Shown here piece by piece: positions 1 through 4,176 of a stretch of 5,571 nt of DNA. Numbering within the stretch: position 1 is the stretch's first letter; each line of letters begins with the position of its first letter. Source of the DNA: Acidobacteriaceae bacterium (GTDB lineage: Bacteria > Acidobacteriota > Terriglobia > Terriglobales > Acidobacteriaceae); NCBI GenBank assembly GCA_025462785.1, contig JAOAPG010000173.1:1-5571 (forward strand), given 5' to 3'. Both the position numbers and the translations under genes were made by a program. The notes under the pieces are model-generated. The model did not search any database and was not told the origin of the DNA. It worked only from the letters and a program-made list of their open reading frames with translations.

Positions 1-360
1 GTTTTCCACTTCGAAAAGGCTGATGTACAAGAGGCGAATCGTCTCAGGTTGGTGTCTCACCGTCTCAACCAGCAGCGAAATGATTCCAGAGAGGGCGGTT
101 CGGGGATTCTCGTCGACTTCCAGCCGCTTCTTTAATTCATTACTAATTCGTAGCCGCCGCAGCCGGGATTCAGTTGCTGCCCAGAACAATTCTTTTTTCT
201 TGGGAAAATGACGGAATACGGTTACCTCGCTAACGCCAGCCAAGCGGGCAATCTCAAACGTGCTCCTTCCCGTGAAGCCCTGCCGTGAGAACAGCTGCAC
301 GGCAGCCTCGATGATTCGGGCTTCGGTGGAATTCTTGCTTGATTCTTTAAGGACAGTCAT
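1..360 (-). CDS. TetR/AcrR-family transcriptional regulator, C-terminus beyond left edge
   Basis: This reading frame starts at ATG 358-360 and is still open at base 1, so 120 residues are visible of the roughly 190-210 usual for the family. The N-terminus is a typical TetR DNA-binding domain. Helix 1 covers about residues 12-28 (ARIIEAAVQLFSRQGF), and the helix-turn-helix covers about 34-53 with the family signature TFEIARLAGVSEVTVFRHF followed by PKKKELF. The C-terminal ligand-binding and dimerisation half is only begun, so no ligand can be proposed. The gene starts 5 bp after the nusG-like stop and has no clear Shine-Dalgarno sequence, which suggests co-transcription and translational coupling. 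By family knowledge it is a cytoplasmic dimeric repressor. The palindrome at 1097-1118, in the leader of the same unit, is a possible autoregulatory operator, but that link is inference. The family call is secure; the target is unknown. Confidence 0.93.
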   Translation of the reverse strand, partial: MTVLKESSKNSTEARIIEAAVQLFSRQGFTGRSTFEIARLAGVSEVTVFRHFPKKKELFWAATESRLRRLRISNELKKRLEVDENPRTALSGIISLLVETVRHQPETIRLLYISLFEVEN

Positions 361-365
361 ATCTG

Positions 366-1016
366 CTAATTCTGTTTCTTAATATCGATGGCTGTGTGTG
401 CTTGAGATCGAATTGGCTCGACATCAGCAATATCCAGCTCTACCGCGACACTCTGCTGGATTAGCTCGAGGGTAAGCACCACGCGGAAGCTGTTCGCGTT
501 TCGTAGCAGAACGCCGACCAAGCCAGTTAGCGGCCCAGCCTTAATGCGGACTTTCTCTCCGATAACAAGGTCACGGTGCGGCTCAAATTTTCGTAAGTGC
601 AATCCCGAGCGGAGCGTCTCAATTTCGAAGTCTGAGATTTGGGACGCGCCTGTTTTGCTTCCGACAAAGCAAAGCACTCCAGGGACTTCGAGAACCCGTA
701 CTCGTTCATTGTGCGTGACTTTCGCAAACAGGTAGCCAGGGAATAAGGGAAGCTCGACCGTGGCCTTGCAACCGTTTTTCCAGCGATGCACAGTGCGGTA
801 GAGCGGAAGAAAGGACTCCAGCTGTCGATGAAGCATGTGCTCGTGGACGCGTTTCTCATGTCTGGGACTGGTATAGATCGCGTGCCAGTGAGAGATTCTG
901 TGGTCTGGAAAAAATTGTTCGACCGACTTGTTTACAACGGGTACCGATGACGACTCCACAGTTTGGCTCAATTGCGGCAAGGCTTCGCCTTTCTCGCTTA
1001 GTAAGCGAATTTTCAA
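366..1016 (-). CDS. NusG-like (UpxY/RfaH-type) transcription antitermination protein
   Basis: The 216-aa product is a specialised NusG paralogue. The NGN domain runs from about residue 44 to 136, with HWHAIYTSPRHEKRV at 43-57 and the hallmark LPLFPGYLFAKV at 89-100. A KOW domain follows at about 148-201 (GEKVRIKAGPLTGLVGVL). Family knowledge: such proteins bind RNA polymerase and help it read through long operons, often polysaccharide or secondary-metabolite clusters that they head. Housekeeping NusG is normally found with secE and rplK, which are absent here. The start is uncertain. The frame is open up to a stop near 1148, but the first usable codon is TTG at 1014-1016 with a weak ribosome-binding site; GTG at 957-959 is an alternative. 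The roughly 42 residues before the NGN domain look disordered. The TetR gene follows 5 bp downstream. The family is clear; the target operon would lie to the left, out of view. Confidence 0.9.
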   Translation of the reverse strand: MKIRLLSEKGEALPQLSQTVESSSVPVVNKSVEQFFPDHRISHWHAIYTSPRHEKRVHEHMLHRQLESFLPLYRTVHRWKNGCKATVELPLFPGYLFAKVTHNERVRVLEVPGVLCFVGSKTGASQISDFEIETLRSGLHLRKFEPHRDLVIGEKVRIKAGPLTGLVGVLLRNANSFRVVLTLELIQQSVAVELDIADVEPIRSQAHTAIDIKKQN

Positions 1017-1096
1017 CTTTGATTGTGTATGGCTTTCCCGACCCGAACGGAAGGACCTGGCGCCTACGAATTGCCGCCACCCTTTACTGAAGCTTA

Positions 1097-1118
1097 AGTG
1101 TAAGTAGGTGCCTACACT
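1097..1118. promoter_or_regulatory. Operator-like palindrome in the nusG-like/tetR leader
   Basis: The arms AGTGTA (1097-1102) and TACACT (1113-1118) are perfect inverted repeats 10 bp apart. A second nested repeat, GTAGG (1104-1108) and CCTAC (1111-1115), lies inside. In the 22-bp symmetric frame 8 of 11 positions match. The size and symmetry fit a TetR-family dimer site, and the position is about 10-30 bp downstream of the start expected from the promoter candidate at 1139-1155. Binding by the TetR protein of this unit is inference. On the transcript it could instead fold into a small hairpin. Confidence 0.4.
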
Positions 1119-1138
1119 CGTGCGGCATTGCTTCCTAT

Positions 1139-1155
1139 TGCAGCCTCAGTGCCAA
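1139..1155 (-). promoter_or_regulatory. Candidate sigma-54 (-24/-12) promoter of the nusG-like/tetR unit
   Basis: On the minus strand the -24 element TTGGCAC (1149-1155) and the -12 element CTGCA (1139-1143) are separated by TGAGG. The key GG and GC dinucleotides are exactly 10 bp apart, as RpoN promoters require. Against TGGCACG-N4-TTGCW there are two mismatches: T for G after CAC, and C for the first T of TTGC. Initiation would be near 1128, giving a leader of about 112 nt before the TTG start. I found no better sigma-70 promoter in this stretch. An enhancer-binding protein site was not identified. Confidence 0.5.
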
Positions 1156-1218
1156 TTTGGGAGCTCTTGCAATGTGCTTTGTTTTGTGGAACCTGATGAG
1201 ATTTGAGTGCGCAATGAG

Positions 1219-1265
1219 TGTCTCATTCTGAGAGACAAATCTAGAATTGATACCAATTTTGTCTC
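1219..1265. repeat. Competing inverted repeats sharing a central GAGACA arm
   Basis: The arm GAGACA (1232-1237) can pair with TGTCTC upstream (1219-1224, 7-nt loop). As part of GAGACAAA (1232-1239) it can instead pair with TTTGTCTC downstream (1258-1265). The second hairpin is reinforced by an inner AATTG (1245-1249) and CAATT (1254-1258) pair around a 4-nt loop. A further short repeat, ATGAG/CTCAT, lies at 1214-1226. No T-tract follows on either strand. The function is unknown: it could be a protein-binding site, a leader structure or chance. Confidence 0.35.
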
Positions 1266-1582
1266 GCCAGGAACTCTGGCAAGCGCAAATGAGAATGTTC
1301 CTGATCGCAGATTCATGTTTGCATTTAGCGGAGACTCTGAGCCTTTTTCAAGGACTCATCGACGGGTAACCCTTGAAGGATGTTCCTTTTAAGTCATCCC
1401 AGCGACGTTTCCGCGCCGCAAGTCGAAGGTGCTAGCTCCGCAGCTACTGGCGTACAACGTCAAGCAAAGCTAATCTCGGACATTGAAGTGCTCTAATGTA
1501 CCCGCTCGCCACTGTCATTTGCGTAGCTATGCCTTCAAGAGTGATAGGGCAAACAGCAATTGAGCAATTAGAGACGAGTCAC

Positions 1583-1588
1583 AGGAGG
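1583..1588 (+). promoter_or_regulatory. Ribosome-binding site fixing the GTG start at 1593
   Basis: A perfect AGGAGG lies 4 nt before GTG 1593-1595. It is the strongest Shine-Dalgarno sequence in this part of the window. It supports the GTG over any internal start, and the signal peptide begins directly from that codon. Confidence 0.75.
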
Positions 1589-1592
1589 CAAG

Positions 1593-2213
1593 GTGCGATA
1601 CGGCTCTCTAAAAGATGTTAGTAAAGCCATTCTCTTTTTCTTCGCGATGTCAGGGATGCCGTTGTTGGCACAATCTGAACACGTCATTAGCGTTCAAGAT
1701 GCAAGTTACAGCGAACTGAGCATTGCTACTGTGAAGTCGCAACGGTTGCTTCCCGCAAGTATTGCGGTGACTTCGGAAGAACTTCCGGATGCTCCGAATG
1801 CGAATAGTACGGAGCCCGACAACTCAGCTGGCTCGCCACATTCATCGGCGAGCGGTAACCGAAGATCTTGGCAGGGCGCTTCGCCAGCCGCGAGAGGTGG
1901 ACCTCTTGGCGTCGACAGCCGGGTAGCCGACCGTCACTACTGGCTGCTCACGGGAGCGATGTTCGCGGTGAGCATTGCAAACGTACAGGCTACTCACGAC
2001 TGCTTGGTAGCACGGACGTGCAATTGGGTTCCGGACACTTTCACTCGTAGGAGGAACATGCTACTTGTTGGGGGATCGGCCGACCTCGGAATTGCTTATC
2101 TTTCCTATTACATGAAAAAGAAACATAGTGCTCTCTGGTTTGTGCCCGAAGCTCTTGTTACCGGTGTGAATGCGGTGGTCTGCATCCACGACGCTCGTCG
2201 CGCAATGGAGTAA
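1593..2213 (+). CDS. Hypothetical exported or membrane protein with LPDAP motif
   Basis: No known enzyme or binding domain is recognised in this 206-aa protein. Residues 11-26 form a hydrophobic signal segment with a plausible cleavage after PLLA (A26|Q27). A low-complexity, Ser/Pro/Asn-rich linker (about 60-110) contains ELPDAPN at 63-69, a motif I know as frequent near the N-terminus of exported acidobacterial proteins. The C-terminal half (about 113-203) has three hydrophobic stretches: YWLLTGAMFAVSIANV (116-131), 156-174 with the short motif SADLGIAYLSYYMKKK, and 181-198. A Cys pair (C137, C143) lies between the first two and could form a disulfide if extracytoplasmic. It starts with GTG behind AGGAGG. 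Neighbours run the other way on both sides, so it is probably monocistronic. It resembles a lineage-restricted family of small membrane proteins. Being a real gene is well supported; the function is unknown. Confidence 0.8.
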   Translation: MRYGSLKDVSKAILFFFAMSGMPLLAQSEHVISVQDASYSELSIATVKSQRLLPASIAVTSEELPDAPNANSTEPDNSAGSPHSSASGNRRSWQGASPAARGGPLGVDSRVADRHYWLLTGAMFAVSIANVQATHDCLVARTCNWVPDTFTRRRNMLLVGGSADLGIAYLSYYMKKKHSALWFVPEALVTGVNAVVCIHDARRAME

Positions 2214-2294
2214 TGAGGGGCCGGACGTATTGCAAGTTTCCGAGTCCCGATTCGAAGAGAGGAAAAGAAAGACAAGACCGCTACGCTGATTTGG

Positions 2295-2311
2295 CGCGCA
2301 GATTCTGCGCG
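2295..2311. terminator. Possible bidirectional terminator between convergent genes
   Basis: CGCGCAGA (2295-2302) and TCTGCGCG (2304-2311) form a perfect 8-bp inverted repeat around one base, so a GC-rich hairpin of about 6 bp with a 5-nt loop is possible on either strand. It lies 82 bp past the stop of the rightward hypothetical gene and 77 bp past the stop of the leftward pilin gene, where a shared terminator would be expected. There is no immediate T-run. On the minus strand a pyrimidine-rich stretch (about 2255-2280) follows after some 15 nt. Assignment as a terminator is tentative. Confidence 0.35.
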
Positions 2312-2387
2312 GCCTCAAGCAGCGGCAATTGCAGGTAAACCGCTTAAGGCTTCAGCTTCGATGACGAAATATCTGAACCAGCCAAGC

Positions 2388-2552
2388 CTACTGAATCGCG
2401 CTGGCGACATTCGAAAACGCGGAATTGGAGCGAGTACCAATAAGCCTTATTGTCCCCACAACCAATACCAAAATCACGGCCAGCATTACAGCATATTCAG
2501 CAATGTCCTGGCCGGTATCTTCCACCCAAATTCTCTTGATGAAATGAGCCAT
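2388..2552 (-). CDS. Flp-family type IVb prepilin
   Basis: This 54-aa gene starts at ATG 2550-2552 and stops at TAG 2388-2390. The sequence has the classic Flp/Tad prepilin layout. A short leader of 14 residues (MAHFIKRIWVEDTG) ends in the processing site G14|QDIAEY, with Glu at +5 and Tyr at +6 as in Flp pilins. A single hydrophobic helix (about 21-36, AVMLAVILVLVVGTIR) follows, then a short polar tail ending in NSAFSNVASAIQ. Family knowledge: a TadV-type prepilin peptidase cleaves at the Gly, and the mature roughly 40-aa subunit is assembled by the Tad secretion machinery into thin pili for adhesion. GGGGAGG lies 4 nt upstream and a promoter candidate lies at 2588-2620. No tad genes are in view; it stands alone 157 bp after nuoN. 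The plus-strand frame across it is a shadow. Confidence 0.92.
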   Translation of the reverse strand: MAHFIKRIWVEDTGQDIAEYAVMLAVILVLVVGTIRLIGTRSNSAFSNVASAIQ

Positions 2553-2556
2553 GGTG

Positions 2557-2563
2557 CCTCCCC
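2557..2563 (-). promoter_or_regulatory. Ribosome-binding site of the pilin gene
   Basis: GGGGAGG on the minus strand, 4 nt (CACC) before the ATG at 2550-2552. It fixes the start of the 54-aa prepilin and is strong, as expected for an abundant structural subunit. Confidence 0.75.
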
Positions 2564-2587
2564 GGGATGAGTCTCTTAGGCCAGATC

Positions 2588-2620
2588 ATTATGATGGACG
2601 GCACAACCCATCATTGTCAA
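2588..2620 (-). promoter_or_regulatory. Promoter candidate of the pilin gene with internal palindrome
   Basis: On the minus strand a perfect TTGACA (2615-2620) is followed after 18 bp by CATCAT (2591-2596, four of six matches to TATAAT). CATAAT at 2588-2593 is closer to consensus but spaced 21 bp. The spacer plus -10 is covered by a perfect inverted repeat, ATGATGG (2608-2614) and CCATCAT (2591-2597), with a 10-bp centre. Transcription would start around 2580 with a short leader. The palindrome suggests a regulator that competes with RNA polymerase. Confidence 0.5.
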
Positions 2621-2651
2621 CGTCCAAGCTGTGGATCAGAGAAGATGGACG
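2593..2651. repeat. Three CGTCCA motifs around the pilin promoter
   Basis: CGTCCATC occurs twice on the minus strand (2644-2651 and 2593-2600), and CGTCCA occurs once in the opposite orientation (2621-2626). The inner copies form a 6-bp inverted repeat across the promoter spacer. The two direct copies are 51 bp apart, close to five helical turns. This could be a regulator-binding array, but the motif is short. Confidence 0.3.
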
Positions 2652-2709
2652 TAAGTAGCCGAGCTTAACACCTTGCCGGAGTGGAACGCTAGTTTTCTGC
2701 GAATCTAAA

Positions 2710-4176
2710 TCAATGGACCAGGTCGGCCACTGAACGCGAGGCGTAATCCAACACCCGTCCGGGAAGGACGCCTAAGTAGATTGTGGCAGCTACACTGAGG
2801 GCGAGAGCCGTCCCAAGTGCGAACGGAACAGGTGCAACGGGTACGTCCTCTCTCGCTTCTCGCATATACATTACGACAATGATGCGAAGATAGTAATACG
2901 CGCCGACTGCACTGTTCATCACGCCAATGATGGTTAGACCGACTAGATTCGCCTGCAGCGCTGCGCTGAAAACGTAGAACTTGGCGAAAAAGCCTCCGGT
3001 GATGGGAATCCCAATCAGCGATAGGAGGAAGATGGTCAGGATTGCAGCCAGCAGCGGGGATCGCCTACCAAGTCCAGCGTAGTCTTCCACCGTAACGTAG
3101 CGCTCGCCAGCTCCGCCGAAATGGCTCACCACTGCGAATGCGCCCACGTTCATCGCGGCATACGAAGCTGTATAGAACATGGCGGCAGGAATGCCGGGAT
3201 TCGGCAGGGCAGCAAACGCTACCAATAAATATCCGGCGTGAGCGATTGACGAGTATGCCAGCAACCGTTTTATGTTCGTCTGAACCAACGCTCCGACATT
3301 GCCCAAGGTCATGGAAAGCGCAGCCACAACCCAGATAAGCCACAGTCGCCCGGGAGCATTGGCTTGGAACATGATCCGCAACAGTACCGCGAATACAGCC
3401 GCTTTCGGACCCGTCGACATGAATCCCACAATCGGCGAAGGCGCGCCCTCGTAGACATCTGGCGTCCAGATGTGGAATGGGGCTGCCGCGACTTTAAAGC
3501 CCAGACCGACGAACATAAAGGCAACGCCGACATAGGCGAGGACGGACGGTTGTCCTGGTCGAAGAAATTCGCCAATCTCGGTGATGCTGGTGGAACCGGT
3601 TGCTCCGAACATCAATGCCACGCCATACAGGAAGAATGCGGTGGCGAACGATCCCAAAAGAAAATATTTAAGCGATGATTCGCTGCTGATTGCCGAGCGC
3701 CGGCGGAATCCCGCAAGAACATACGTTGCTATGGATGAAATCTCCAGAGCGATGAAGACCAGCACCAGTTCCATGGCCGATGACATCAGGCTCATGCCGA
3801 CTGCGCCGAAGAGGAGCAGGGCGTAGTATTCTCCAGCGCGAATTTCTTGGACTGCCATGTACTCGAACGAAGTCAGAACAACAACGAGCGTGATCGCCGC
3901 AACCAGAAAATGGAAGAAGATGCTGAAGGAGTCCACCTGCACCATGTTCCAGAAAGCCATTCCTGGATACTGCGCTTGATAGATGGTGGCGGCGAGAGCT
4001 GCAAGCGATCCAAGAAGAGCAATGGTTCCTAATGTTTTCTGGCTTTGCTTCTGATCGATTACAGGATCGATCAGCATAATGATCATTCCGAAAATTGAAA
4101 GAACGATCTCTGGCAGGATACGAATGTAGTCCACGGCCTGCGGAATGCTTTCCATGGTCTGGGCTGTCATGCTCAC
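2710..4176 (-). CDS. nuoN: NADH-quinone oxidoreductase subunit N (complex I)
   Basis: NuoN is an antiporter-like, proton-translocating subunit of the membrane arm of respiratory complex I. The product is 488 aa, matching the roughly 485 of Escherichia coli NuoN, with about 14 membrane helices. Family hallmarks are visible: FIALEISSIATYVLAGF with the conserved Glu (E145), LGFKVAAAPFHIWTPDVYEG with the proton-path Lys (K228), GPKAAVFAVLLR with K258, QTNIKRLLAYSSIAHAGYLL with K303, and TGGFFAKFYVF with K399 in the discontinuous helix region. No key charged residue is missing. The start is GTG 4174-4176, inside the nuoM stop (4-bp overlap GTGA). AAGGTGG 7 nt upstream supports it over ATG 4168-4170. 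The overlap shows a translationally coupled complex I operon. It is the last nuo gene; no complex I gene follows it. Confidence 0.97.
   Translation of the reverse strand: MSMTAQTMESIPQAVDYIRILPEIVLSIFGMIIMLIDPVIDQKQSQKTLGTIALLGSLAALAATIYQAQYPGMAFWNMVQVDSFSIFFHFLVAAITLVVVLTSFEYMAVQEIRAGEYYALLLFGAVGMSLMSSAMELVLVFIALEISSIATYVLAGFRRRSAISSESSLKYFLLGSFATAFFLYGVALMFGATGSTSITEIGEFLRPGQPSVLAYVGVAFMFVGLGFKVAAAPFHIWTPDVYEGAPSPIVGFMSTGPKAAVFAVLLRIMFQANAPGRLWLIWVVAALSMTLGNVGALVQTNIKRLLAYSSIAHAGYLLVAFAALPNPGIPAAMFYTASYAAMNVGAFAVVSHFGGAGERYVTVEDYAGLGRRSPLLAAILTIFLLSLIGIPITGGFFAKFYVFSAALQANLVGLTIIGVMNSAVGAYYYLRIIVVMYMREAREDVPVAPVPFALGTALALSVAATIYLGVLPGRVLDYASRSVADLVH

Larger units (their letters stand above)
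1017..1592. other. Divergent intergenic region, no convincing gene
   Basis: This 576-bp stretch separates the leftward nusG-like/tetR unit from the rightward hypothetical gene. On the minus strand it holds a -24/-12 type promoter candidate, a palindrome and the nusG-like leader. It also has a cluster of inverted repeats around 1214-1265 and a short tandem AGCAATT pair at 1555-1561 and 1563-1569, about 24 bp before the rightward gene. I see no confident sigma-70 promoter for the rightward gene. An open frame at 1207-1392 lacks a ribosome-binding site and recognisable protein character. From about 1270 to 1550 I see nothing of note apart from a weak TAGCT/AGCTA repeat. Confidence 0.6.

Noticed and set aside
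856..1080. Minus-strand frame of 74 codons overlapping the start of the nusG-like gene
   Set aside because: It is in another frame over the N-terminal part of the nusG-like gene, including part of its NGN domain, and encodes no recognisable protein; it is not a frameshifted piece, because the nusG-like domains are intact.
1207..1392. Open plus-strand frame of 61 codons in the large intergenic gap
   Set aside because: It begins with GTG without a ribosome-binding site, has no recognisable domain, helix pattern or signal, and its start overlaps the inverted-repeat cluster.
1555..1569. Tandem AGCAATT pair upstream of the GTG start at 1593
   Set aside because: Two 7-bp copies are too short to distinguish from chance, and no promoter elements could be aligned with them.
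2061..2318. Minus-strand frame of 85 codons overlapping the end of the 206-aa gene
   Set aside because: It is antisense to the C-terminal domain of the plus-strand hypothetical, without a ribosome-binding site or recognisable features.
2361..2570. Plus-strand frame of 69 codons between the hypothetical gene and nuoN
   Set aside because: It is the complement of the Flp prepilin gene, which has the diagnostic processing motif and a good ribosome-binding site; the plus-strand product has no family character.
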